From a virus: a stretch of DNA of 38,886 nt. A model generated the notes under the pieces. The model was given only the letters and a program-made list of their open reading frames with translations. It was not told the origin of the DNA and did no database searches. Each line of letters begins with the position of its first letter. The first letter of the stretch is position 1. The translations under genes were made by a program, and so were the position numbers. The stretch covers positions 1-38,886 of the IMG/VR virus record IMGVR_UViG_3300014838_000039, one strand, 5' to 3'. Shown piece by piece: positions 1 to 6,609 of this stretch.

Positions 1-18
1 GGTTTCCATGTCCCGGGA
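1..18. repeat. Terminal 18-bp overlap, left copy
   Basis: These 18 bases are identical to the last 18 bases of the window (38869-38886). Removing one copy and joining the ends gives a circle of 38,868 bp and restores one continuous gene across the junction. The repeat is best read as the overlap of a circular or circularly permuted assembly rather than a biological terminal repeat. Confidence 0.9.
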
Positions 19-592
19 TAGCAGGAGGCGTTAATGTATTATTAGGCCCTACTCCATTTAATGGCCAATCAATCATAGCTAAGCCGAAATTATTAACATC
101 AACAGAACTAAAAAGAACATTGTTTTGAAGCAATATAGTTTGCTGAGTATTCACATAGGGAGGAATATTAGCTTGCTGGCTATTAATCGTTCCAGTGAAT
201 CTCGTCGTAATAGCGTCGCCAGTAACACCAATAGATGAGATATTATTCACCATTGGATACATAGCAAAGAATTTATCTCGAGATTCAATAAACTGAGCCT
301 CATATCCTGCTACATATATAGGAGGATTTACAGTCAGATACTTATTCTCGAAATCATAAAGAACACTTGCTGGATCATTACTGAAACTATAGGTATCTAC
401 GAAAGGTTTAGTAAAGAACTCAAAAGTTGTCAGTAGATTAAATAATCTTAAATGCTCAGGAAAGTCATAAAGAACTGCAGTATTTATATATTGATTTAAA
501 TCAGCAGTTGTTAATTGGCTTTCAGATGGGCTACGAGTAAGTCGTCTTACTTTCTGTTGGATAGTACTAAGTGATGAAGTTGCAACAGTCAT
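1..592 (-). CDS. Putative head-tail adaptor (gp4/neck-like), 5' part; continues at 38868
   Basis: This is the first part of a 369-residue protein whose frame leaves the window at base 1 and resumes without a break at 38868, ending at 38351. The start ATG (592-590) follows a strong AAAGGAGG ribosome-binding site. The N-terminus contains KVRRLTRSPSESQLTTADLN followed by a Tyr/Phe-rich stretch (QYINTAVLYDFPEHLRL). This resembles the adaptor or tail-accessory proteins that close the portal channel in P22-like phages. The gene lies after the capsid genes and before the tail hub, where such an adaptor is expected. Assignment rests on position and this N-terminal pattern; other neck or tail-tube roles are possible. 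Two HNH genes flank it, at 610-1080 and 37607-38281. Confidence 0.6.
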   Translation of the reverse strand, partial: MTVATSSLSTIQQKVRRLTRSPSESQLTTADLNQYINTAVLYDFPEHLRLFNLLTTFEFFTKPFVDTYSFSNDPASVLYDFENKYLTVNPPIYVAGYEAQFIESRDKFFAMYPMVNNISSIGVTGDAITTRFTGTINSQQANIPPYVNTQQTILLQNNVLFSSVDVNNFGLAMIDWPLNGVGPNNTLTPPAIPGHGN

Positions 593-609
593 AATATTCC
601 TCCTTTAAA

Positions 610-1080
610 TTATATCCAGGACCAAATTCTATTTTTTCTTATATCACAGATAGTGCTAGCGGTTACATTATATTTTTTAGCTATTTCAGTACTTTTTATA
701 CCCTCTACTAAATGAATCTTAATATCTCTAACCATATCAACGGTTAACTTCTTAAAATTCATTCCAGTAGCGAACGCATCTCGAGTATTCTGTTGTGCCG
801 TGCCTAAGTATAAATGATTAGGGTTTGTACATAATTCATTATCACATTTATGACATACATACATTCCAATTGGAATCTTTCCAAAATGGATCATCCACGA
901 TACTCTATGAGCTTGGATAGCCTTTAACTCAAAATATAATCTACCTCTATTATTAAGCTTAGTCCCATTCCAACCCCAGCATCCTTCTTTAATATCTACA
1001 TATTTATGAAAAAATATTTTTATCCTATCAATTTTTTGTTCGTAAGTAGAAATCTTCCAAAAAGAAGCACGAATATTCAT
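610..1080 (-). CDS. Free-standing HNH homing endonuclease with C-terminal HTH
   Basis: A 156-residue protein with an HNH_3-type core: CWGWNGTK near residue 34, AHRVSW near 57, CHKCDNELCTNPNHLYLGT near 76-94. The two Cys pairs and the Asn-His of the nuclease fold are present. The C-terminus (about 110-156) is a small helix-turn-helix (VRDIKIHLVEGIKSTEIAKK, then YNVTASTICDIRKNRIW) like the one ending the 37607-38281 gene. Such HTH tails give site specificity in phage HNH enzymes. Its GAGGAG ribosome-binding site overlaps the stop of the 1091-1462 gene, and its stop lies 17 bases before the adaptor ATG. It looks inserted between two head genes without damaging either. Likely a selfish homing gene. 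Confidence 0.88.
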   Translation of the reverse strand: MNIRASFWKISTYEQKIDRIKIFFHKYVDIKEGCWGWNGTKLNNRGRLYFELKAIQAHRVSWMIHFGKIPIGMYVCHKCDNELCTNPNHLYLGTAQQNTRDAFATGMNFKKLTVDMVRDIKIHLVEGIKSTEIAKKYNVTASTICDIRKNRIWSWI

Positions 1081-1090
1081 ATATACTCCT

Positions 1091-1462
1091 CTATGGATAA
1101 TTTGCCGGATAAGGGAGAATATTTTGTGTAGCAGCTTTAAGAGTGCTCGACACTTCTCCTATTGGAGTACATTGAGCAGATTGATAGCTAAACGGGAATG
1201 AAGATGGAGCAACGAAAGCATCAAACTTAGTCGTATCTATAGTTATAGTAAATGTAGTTGGACTCGTAACTATGATAGGACCATACAGTTGATTAGCTTG
1301 AACCATTCCAAATCCTTCTGGAATATTCAAACGTACAATCATACCAGTAATATATTGATGATTAAAAGTAGTCGTAACAGAAGCTGGAACAGCATTAGTT
1401 ATACCACTAATGATACGCATAGCCTTCTGGAATATAGGAAATTTGTAAGCTAATCTAGCCAT
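1091..1462 (-). CDS. Small virion protein with an FCCH-like module
   Basis: A 123-residue protein. Residues 17-75 (ISGITNAVPASVTTTFNHQY, GMIVRLNIPEGFGM, then a TFTITIDTTKFDAF strand) match the pattern often annotated in phages as a ubiquitin-activating-E1 FCCH-like domain. That pattern is a small beta module with 'His...G..V.....GM..lN' followed by 'tf.l.iDst.f..f'. The same module occurs in the 2165-3181 and 34754-36994 proteins, so this is probably a structural component. It sits between the capsid-associated genes and the adaptor. The exact virion role is unknown. The start ATG follows AATGGGGACTAT, a modest ribosome-binding site. Confidence 0.6.
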   Translation of the reverse strand: MARLAYKFPIFQKAMRIISGITNAVPASVTTTFNHQYITGMIVRLNIPEGFGMVQANQLYGPIIVTSPTTFTITIDTTKFDAFVAPSSFPFSYQSAQCTPIGEVSSTLKAATQNILPYPANYP

Positions 1463-1491
1463 ATAGTCCCCATTAATTAACTAGGTAGTAC

Positions 1492-2025
1492 CTATCCAGG
1501 TAACGCTGACCCTAAACTCTTAGAAGCAGATGCTATACCTGAATTGTAGATATTCATTTTTTGTTTCATTGAGGGATCATCCATATCCATGAATTCTAAG
1601 CTCTGGAAACTAGTTCTACGAACTCGTTCAGCAACTGTAACTTCTGGCATACCTTGGACATTGTTCTTATAATTATAAGTTGGATATGAACAATTAGTAT
1701 TCAGATGTTTTGCAACTGCTCGAGGGATTTCATAAACCTCTCCATCCTTAAGATTATATACCTTAAGTTGGTCCCATTTATATTTATAGAAGGGAAAGCT
1801 AAGCATTCCACCTGGACATTCATGATTACGGAAAATACCGCGCACCATTTCTCTATCTTTTTCCCATTCTTTTCGAAGCGCCACTTCATTTTGAATACGT
1901 TGTTGCTCGCGCGCTTCTTTGGTCAGAGGTACGTATTCTGGTGTCATATTTACTGGAGTTACAGACTCTTGGAATTTAATAGAGGTTATAGATCCCTCTT
2001 TTGATTTTTTTACTTCTTCAGACAT
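1492..2025 (-). CDS. Putative head-completion or capsid-associated protein, unknown function
   Basis: A 177-residue hydrophilic protein with no recognised family. Residues 1-60 are charged and probably helical (EAREQQRIQNEVALRKEWEK). A central region (about 65-125) is rich in Tyr and Lys (GGMLSFPFYKYKWDQLKVYN, then GEVYEIPRAVAKHLNTNCSY). The C-terminus is Ser/Ala-rich. Co-orientation between the capsid-associated 2165-3181 gene and the adaptor suggests a head or neck role, by inference from position only. It is separated from the upstream gene by a 14-bp inverted repeat (2045-2103). Confidence 0.5.
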   Translation of the reverse strand: MSEEVKKSKEGSITSIKFQESVTPVNMTPEYVPLTKEAREQQRIQNEVALRKEWEKDREMVRGIFRNHECPGGMLSFPFYKYKWDQLKVYNLKDGEVYEIPRAVAKHLNTNCSYPTYNYKNNVQGMPEVTVAERVRRTSFQSLEFMDMDDPSMKQKMNIYNSGIASASKSLGSALPG

Positions 2026-2044
2026 TTTTTCTCTTTAAGGTTAT

Positions 2045-2103
2045 ATTCCAGGGCTGATAAAAAAATAACAGATAACGAATCTATATATGATCAGCCCTGG
2101 AAT
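2045..2103. repeat. 14-bp perfect inverted repeat in intergenic gap
   Basis: ATTCCAGGGCTGAT (2045-2058) pairs perfectly with ATCAGCCCTGGAAT (2090-2103) across a 31-nt AT-rich loop. It lies between the 2165-3181 and 1492-2025 genes. Neither strand has a clean T-run directly after the 3' arm, so it is not a textbook terminator. It could be an RNA-processing hairpin, a weak terminator or attenuator, or the footprint of a mobile element. Confidence 0.75.
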
Positions 2104-2132
2104 TATTTAATACACTAGTTCAAGAACTAATA

Positions 2133-2168
2133 AAGACTAACAGTCAAAGACTAACAGTCAAAGACTAA
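2133..2168. repeat. 14-bp tandem repeat, 2.6 copies
   Basis: The unit AAGACTAACAGTCA occurs at 2133-2146 and 2147-2160, with a partial copy at 2161-2168. The partial copy runs into the stop codon of the 2165-3181 gene (TAG read from the minus strand). On the minus strand the repeat supplies further stop codons just after the gene. It may have arisen by replication slippage. Confidence 0.8.
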
Positions 2169-3181
2169 GGAAGAAGATATTCAGGAACATTGTTATTGAA
2201 GAATGTTCCAGCTTCCCAGATCAATACATCAGCATTAGCACCACCAGGGAATCCTGCTCCACCAGTAAGGATCATACCAATAGCACCTTCGTTAAGTGTA
2301 GCATCAGATAAGATGTTAACACCTTGTAGAAGAGCATCAGCAGTATCTTCACCAACTGGAATAGCAAGAGCTGGAGTAAATGCAGAAAGCAGACCTGTTG
2401 TTGGCCATGCAAATGTAGTAAAGCTTGTTGAGTCAACGTTAACTGTTATTGAGTTAGCGCCTGCACCTGTTGTCGCATCATTAACTGCAACAATAGTAGC
2501 TAATATGTTATTCATCTCAACCATACCGAAAGCAGCAGGAACCGTAATACGGATTGCTTGACCTTCTTGATATGTGTGTAATACAGAGAAAGTAATAACT
2601 GCTTGAGTAGCTTTAGTAATGCTTGTGATAACGCGTTTTGACGGATAGAAGTAAGGGTTATAAGGAATAACTCTCCAGCTACCAGTCGTAGCAGCAACAA
2701 TTTGAGCCATGTAATCAAGACTAAAAGTAGTAGCGCTTAACGTGTTATAACCAACAGTGAAATCGATTCCACCAAGTTGTTGACCGCCAACAATATTGAT
2801 CAAACGAACAACACTACCTGGAATTAAACCGTTTGTTCCTGTGTTAGTAACAACAGGAATAGCAGCACTAGAAATAGCTGTAATTGTTGAAACTAATGTA
2901 CCAGGATTATTAATAGTATTGTTAAAATACTGAAAACCACCAGCAGTTGTATATGCAATTAAGTTAGCAGCGCCAGCAGCGTTTGATTTCAAATAGGTAT
3001 ACTCAGAATTCTGAGCCATACCAAATTGCCAGAAGAACTCAACACCAGTAGCAGTCGTTTGAGCTGCTGCAGCTTGAGTTAAGTTTCTAACTCTGATCCA
3101 GTCAACGCCAGAGACTAAAGATAGATAGACATTTGCACCATTCGATACAAACATACCACCTTGGTTAGTTGTTAATGTCAT
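2165..3181 (-). CDS. Capsid-associated structural protein with two FCCH-like modules
   Basis: A 338-residue protein rich in Thr, Ala, Gly and Ile, as expected of a beta-structured virion protein. Residues about 92-165 (STITAISSAAIPVV, GSVVRLINIVGGQQLGGIDF, ATTFSLDYMAQ) and about 180-255 (ITSITKATQAVITFSVLHTY, AIRITVPAAFGMVEMNN, ANSITVNVDSTSFTTF) are two copies of the FCCH-like module also seen at 1091-1462. It starts 10 bases after the capsid stop with a good AAGGAGAG ribosome-binding site, so it is probably co-expressed with the capsid. Likely a head decoration or head-tail interface protein; the exact role is not known. Confidence 0.6.
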   Translation of the reverse strand: MTLTTNQGGMFVSNGANVYLSLVSGVDWIRVRNLTQAAAAQTTATGVEFFWQFGMAQNSEYTYLKSNAAGAANLIAYTTAGGFQYFNNTINNPGTLVSTITAISSAAIPVVTNTGTNGLIPGSVVRLINIVGGQQLGGIDFTVGYNTLSATTFSLDYMAQIVAATTGSWRVIPYNPYFYPSKRVITSITKATQAVITFSVLHTYQEGQAIRITVPAAFGMVEMNNILATIVAVNDATTGAGANSITVNVDSTSFTTFAWPTTGLLSAFTPALAIPVGEDTADALLQGVNILSDATLNEGAIGMILTGGAGFPGGANADVLIWEAGTFFNNNVPEYLLP

Positions 3182-3190
3182 GTTCTCTCC

Positions 3191-3827
3191 TTAACTGTTT
3201 AATGTGCAACGAAGATTCAAGATCCAAAGGTCATTCAGGATTCTTGGGACTTCTGCAAACTTGTAACCAACAGAAGCGTTCAATGCTAATGGTCCATCGT
3301 ACACAGGTGGACGATAGATGAATGATGCGCTATAACCATCTTGTTCGATACAAGCATATGCTTCCATACCAGCACAGAAGATGTTATAAACGTCTTTGCC
3401 TAAGCTTGAAGCATCTGATGTAATAGAACCAATTGAAGAAATTAAGAATCTTAAGTTACCAATAGCACCCCACTCTGAACGAAGAGCGTTCATTGGAGCT
3501 GGATATTGGTTTTTTTGGATGAAACCATCAACTGAGTCCATATCTTTAGTAAGATCTGTATGACACATAGCGAAGTACGCATCACGAACAGGCGCTGTAC
3601 CAAATTTATCTTCCCCTTCAATGTTATCTAAGATTGTGTACGCATTGTTTCCAAGAAGCGCACGAACAACGTTATCAACATCTGAACGAGATAAGTTAGT
3701 TGGGTTGTCACCATTAACACCACCAGTACAGTTAATGAAAGCAGCTGTAGCAGCTAACATATCACGCGTTAACTGATCTTCTGTTTGACGTAATGAAACA
3801 CCAAGACGAGCAGCACATTCATTCAAA
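3191..3827 (-). CDS. Major capsid protein (N4-gp56 type), 3' exon
   Basis: This is the downstream exon of the capsid gene. After predicted splicing the frame reads DPV|LNECAARLGVSLRQTEDQL and continues to the stop, about 211 residues. It includes a conserved-looking TRDMLAATAAFIN helix, SDVDNVVRALLGNNAYTI, and the C-terminal YSASFIYRPPVYDGPLALNA. This layout matches N4-gp56-family major capsid proteins. An apparent ATG-less start further upstream (3850) lies inside the intron and is not the real N-terminus. Joined to the 5' exon, with the 35-nt insertion left out, the product is 316 residues, a plausible length for the family. Confidence 0.88.
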
Positions 3828-4065
3828 CATTCTGTTACTTTAATGACCAAACTTTTACATTTGGCGGAGAAACCTCTTCGGATCTCTCTCTCATACTTTC
3901 GATATGAGTTCAGACTTTCGCATGCTCTTCGTAAGGTTGAAGAGCCCCACCCGCTAAGTCGTTCAGCCTGGAATTCAAATTCTTAATCCTTGGCCCTTGT
4001 CACCATAGCTTTCGCCTTAGGCTTCCAAGTCAATCAGGGTAGGTTTTAATCCCGCTTTCACCTTA
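3828..4065 (-). ncRNA. Group I self-splicing intron in the capsid gene
   Basis: A 238-nt intervening sequence with the hallmarks of a compact group I ribozyme. P1: the 5'-exon end ATCCCGT pairs with GCGGGAT inside the intron, placing the required U.G pair at the splice site. P10: AAA just 5' of that guide pairs with TTT at the start of the 3' exon. P3: CCTACCC with GGGTGGG. P4: CTTGG with CCAAG. P7: GACTT with AAGTC. P8: GCTCTTC with GAAGAGC. P9: CTCATA with TATGAG, followed by a CCAAA/TTTGG hairpin. The intron ends in G (3828). Exact removal restores GAT-CCC-GTT-TTG-AAT (DPVLN) in frame. It contains no endonuclease gene. Confidence 0.9.
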
Positions 4066-4414
4066 ACGGGATCTTGATTCTGTAACGTTACTTGCTCATT
4101 GAGGATAACGTAGGTCTATTCAGAATCAATTCTACGGCACCATATATTAAACCGTAGAAGCTAATCTTAGCATCGATATCAACAGCAGTTAAATTCTGTG
4201 GTGGAGGAGTTACGCCAGAATTTCCAAGTGGAACCATAGCTGTATTTAATGGGTTATAACGTCTCATACGAAGAGTTGTACCACCATTGCGAGGCATGTT
4301 TTTTAGCATCGCAGGGATTTTGTGAATCATATTAGGAACTGGGACAGACAATAATTTGTAACTAAACGATTGCTGTACCGGAGCAGGTAAAGAGCTCGTA
4401 GTCGTGATAGACAT
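4066..4414 (-). CDS. Major capsid protein (N4-gp56 type), 5' exon, with an out-of-frame insertion
   Basis: The first 88 codons read as the N-terminal half of an N4-gp56-family capsid protein: SYKLLSVPVPNMIHKI, RNGGTTLRMRRYNPLN, then LTAVDIDAKISFYG. The family pattern continues as 'YG-x-YV', and TYVILNEQVTLQNQDP is present but in another frame, starting at 4115. Between FYG and TYV lie 35 extra nucleotides (4116-4150). Read straight through, the frame ends at a stop at 4088. The ATG follows AAGGAAAAC. This must be the main shell protein, so either the insertion is an assembly or mutational artefact, or an unusual decoding event is needed. Confidence 0.85.
4116..4150 (-). other. 35-nt out-of-frame insertion inside the capsid gene, with 8-bp inverted repeat
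   Basis: Removing exactly these 35 nt joins TTC TAC GGT to ACC TAC GTT and gives FYG-TYVILNEQ, matching the family pattern. Together with intron removal the whole gene becomes 951 nt, exactly 317 codons. TTCTACGG (4152-4159) and CCGTAGAA (4130-4137) are perfect inverted repeats that put part of the insertion in a hairpin with a 14-nt loop. Possibilities include an assembly error, an intron remnant, or a ribosome-bypassed element; the last is speculative. Confidence 0.7.
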
Positions 4415-4518
4415 AAGGTTTTCCTTAGTTATCGATTAAATATATTTGCAATTTATGATGTTTTTTATGTATCATATTATGCACTATCTGTTATGCTTAA
4501 TATTGACGAGATATTGTT

Positions 4519-4588
4519 ACGTCGGGGGTTTAGGTAGACGAAGCCTAGATACGTCGGGGGTTTAGGTAGACGAAGCCTAGATACGTCT
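4519..4588. repeat. 32-bp tandem repeat upstream of HNH and capsid genes
   Basis: A 32-bp unit beginning ACGTCGGGGGTTTAGGTAGA occurs at 4519-4550 and 4551-4582, followed by the first five bases of a third copy. It lies in the 199-bp gap between the divergent capsid (minus) and HNH (plus) genes. The unit is GC-richer than its surroundings. It shares the ACGTCGG and GACGAAGC words with the palindromic repeats at 19751 and 33194. Its role is unknown; a binding site array or inserted palindromic element are options. Confidence 0.85.
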
Positions 4589-4613
4589 GAATTAACTATA
4601 ACTAAGGAATCAT

Positions 4614-5294
4614 ATGGAAGGCAAGATATTTTCAAAATGGACGGTAATAAAACTTATAAAGACTGAAAAGCCTGGAAAGTATTATGAATGTATCTGTGAA
4701 TGTGGAAATATAGGCATTAAAGCGGGAACAGAATTAAGGGCAGCAAGAGGAAAGCAATGTGCTGAATGTATGTATGCAGAACTATATAATCCATCAAGAG
4801 AGATAGGGAAAAAATACGGCAAGTGGACTATTATTAAATATATAGGAATGCATAGAAAGCTTCAGCAATTTGAAGCTCAATGTGATTGTGGATACATAGG
4901 CATTCATTTAGCTGCCGAATTAAGAGCCAAAAAATCAAATCAATGCATGACATGTCACAATAGAGAAAACGCTAAGAACAATACTATCCATGGCAGACAT
5001 AAAGATCCTATTTATAAAACTTGGTCATCAATGGTACAAAGATGCATAAATCCTAATGTAAAGTTTTATTACAGATATGGAGGAAGAGGTATAACTATTT
5101 GTGATCGATGGTTAAACTTTGAATATTTTATAGAAGATATGGGTGAACGACCAGAAGGTATGACCATAGATAGAATAAATAATGATGGAAATTATGAACC
5201 CAATAATTGCCAATGGGTTACTCATAAAGAGAACTGCAACAATAGATCAAATAAAAAGAACAAGTTAAAAAAGCAAGAGCTTCTAAATACTTAA
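4614..5294 (+). CDS. Free-standing HNH homing endonuclease with duplicated zinc-ribbon modules
   Basis: A 226-residue protein on the strand opposite to its neighbours. Residues about 1-60 and 64-122 are two related modules (W-x-V/I-I-K..., C-x-CG...G, A-ELRA..., QC-x-x-C), each with two Cys pairs. Residues about 130-215 form the nuclease: IYKTWSSMVQRCINP, YRYGGRGITICDRWLNFEYF, then GMTIDRINNDGNYEPNNCQW. This is a well-known phage HNH family. The ribosome-binding site is AAGGAA before the ATG. It sits between the endolysin and the intron-bearing capsid gene. The capsid intron lacks its own nuclease, so this enzyme may drive its mobility (collaborative homing), by inference only. Confidence 0.9.
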   Translation: MEGKIFSKWTVIKLIKTEKPGKYYECICECGNIGIKAGTELRAARGKQCAECMYAELYNPSREIGKKYGKWTIIKYIGMHRKLQQFEAQCDCGYIGIHLAAELRAKKSNQCMTCHNRENAKNNTIHGRHKDPIYKTWSSMVQRCINPNVKFYYRYGGRGITICDRWLNFEYFIEDMGERPEGMTIDRINNDGNYEPNNCQWVTHKENCNNRSNKKNKLKKQELLNT

Positions 5295-5324
5295 AATAAA
5301 TGCAATAAAAAGCAGAAGGGGACA

Positions 5325-5367
5325 TTTTCTTGGTGGTACAACCGTGGAGGACATACCACCAAGAAAA
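5325..5367. repeat. 14-bp perfect inverted repeat, 15-nt loop
   Basis: TTTTCTTGGTGGTA (5325-5338) pairs perfectly with TACCACCAAGAAAA (5354-5367). It lies between the convergent HNH (plus) and endolysin (minus) 3' ends, where a bidirectional terminator is expected. On both strands the U-side is in the 5' arm rather than after the 3' arm, so it does not fit a classical intrinsic terminator. Transcript-end or mobile-element hairpin are both possible. Confidence 0.75.
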
Positions 5368-5392
5368 AAGGAGAGTAGTAATGAAGACCTAA

Positions 5393-5734
5393 TTAATTTG
5401 GGCTCATCTCAAAATGGTTCGAATCTACAAGGTGAACAAATCTTCCGCCCCATACATTATGAGGAGATAAACTTTCCCAGTAAATGCCAAACGGTTCGTA
5501 ACTCGCTTTATCGGTTACATAGATTCCTGCATCATCGAACAAATTCAAATCAATTGCAAGTCTTTCACAATGAAGACTCTTTGCAATCCCTTTTCCAGCT
5601 GCTGCATTAAGCGCAGCTTGCTCAGGAGAACGAAAAGCATCACCAAAAGTAGCAGAACAATTCTTGCTGTAAATAAATGCTATCAATAAGCCAACATTTT
5701 TAGTGAAAGCTATTTGTCTATCATGTAGTAACAT
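5393..5734 (-). CDS. Endolysin, M15 (VanY/D,D- or L,D-) metallopeptidase
   Basis: A 113-residue protein that cleaves peptidoglycan cross-bridges for host lysis. Visible zinc-site residues follow the M15 pattern: S53-x-H55 ... D62 in AKSLHCERLAIDLN, and H107 in DSNHFEM. FRSPEQAAL (35-42) and VWGGRF (94-99) are family landmarks. The length is close to small phage L-alanoyl-D-glutamate peptidases such as the T5 enzyme (137 residues). There is no signal peptide, so it needs a holin or similar release route, and none is certain here. The ATG follows AGGGGAT. It sits between the scaffold and capsid genes, an unusual location for a lysis gene. It implies that the host has a peptide-linked peptidoglycan wall. 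Confidence 0.85.
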   Translation of the reverse strand: MLLHDRQIAFTKNVGLLIAFIYSKNCSATFGDAFRSPEQAALNAAAGKGIAKSLHCERLAIDLNLFDDAGIYVTDKASYEPFGIYWESLSPHNVWGGRFVHLVDSNHFEMSPN

Positions 5735-5743
5735 GGTAATCCC

Positions 5744-6598
5744 CTAAGCTTGTTTCATAGCTGCTTGCATTTCACGCCATGTATTAGCAGCTGTCTCTTT
5801 GCTTACTTTACGATCATTAGCAAATGCATTAGCTCTAGATAATGGCGTATCTGCAGTTTGTGGAGCTATAGATGCTAATGGTTTAGGCTTAGCAGCATTA
5901 GTAGCTGCTTGGATCTTTTGACTATCATAGTTGTGAGTTTTATGGATTCCAATTTTCTTAATCATAGTATATACCGCCGCAAGTTTATCCCAGCTATCTG
6001 GGGCCATATTTAACGATTGTGCTATTTCAGGCTCTTTTGTACGCAATAAATAGATGTTTTCATCAGTAACAACCTGATCTAAATCAGGATATTTAGCTCT
6101 AATACGAGCTTCTTCTCTCATATCTTTGATCTGTTTCTGTAAATGACGAACATCTTTAATGGTAGATATATCATCATCAGCAGATAAATCATATTCAGGA
6201 TCTTGTTTTGCAGCTTTGGGCTTTTGCTGCATGAGCTGTTCCATTAAAAGTTCTTGTTGACGCTCTAATTTCTCTGCTCTGCGCTCTGCGGCTTCACGAG
6301 CTTTACGAAGTTCTGCAAAGCTATCTTCTTTATTCTTAGTTTGTTTAATTGGTTGAACTTTCTCTTCAACTTCTTCAATATCTTCAACTTGTGGCTTACT
6401 ATCATCCACTGACATAGCATCTACAACATCTTCAGGAAGTTCATCAGGAACATTGTTAAAAACAGTCTCTTCTTTACGCTGTATATTAGGAGCAGAATCA
6501 TTGGCAAGAGATTGAGTTACTTGATTTATCTCTTCAAGAGGCGGCATTTCAATCTTTTTTCTTCTAACGTCTTTGCCTTCTGAGTAGGTCATATCCAT
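5744..6598 (-). CDS. Scaffolding protein
   Basis: A 284-residue, highly charged protein with no hydrophobic core. A disordered acidic N-terminus (1-95) is followed by predicted coiled coil at about 95-135 (AELRKAREAAERRAEKLERQ) and 148-170. The segment KYPDLDQVVTDENIYLLRTK then leads to a helical end (SWDKLAAVYTMIKKIG). This composition and the KYPD...V.T.ENI pattern are typical of phage capsid scaffolds. It lies after the portal block and before the capsid gene, as in P22-like phages. It would direct procapsid assembly and leave before DNA packaging. The ribosome-binding site is AGGAGACTAG. Confident as to class, based on composition and position. Confidence 0.7.
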   Translation of the reverse strand: MDMTYSEGKDVRRKKIEMPPLEEINQVTQSLANDSAPNIQRKEETVFNNVPDELPEDVVDAMSVDDSKPQVEDIEEVEEKVQPIKQTKNKEDSFAELRKAREAAERRAEKLERQQELLMEQLMQQKPKAAKQDPEYDLSADDDISTIKDVRHLQKQIKDMREEARIRAKYPDLDQVVTDENIYLLRTKEPEIAQSLNMAPDSWDKLAAVYTMIKKIGIHKTHNYDSQKIQAATNAAKPKPLASIAPQTADTPLSRANAFANDRKVSKETAANTWREMQAAMKQA

Positions 6599-6609
6599 AA
6601 ACTAGTCTC

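Noticed and set aside
2190-2561. A 123-residue plus-strand frame
   Set aside because: Antisense shadow of the FCCH-module protein; Ala/Val-rich only because the opposite strand is.
3828-3850. Start of the capsid 3' part at 3850
   Set aside because: These codons lie in the predicted intron; the real reading frame continues from the 5' exon.
5405-5440. tRNA-like GGTTCGAATC
   Set aside because: It is inside the endolysin coding sequence and no acceptor, D or anticodon arms can be drawn.
5344-5610. An 88-residue plus-strand frame
   Set aside because: It runs antisense to the M15 endolysin and hairpin and has no recognisable protein features.
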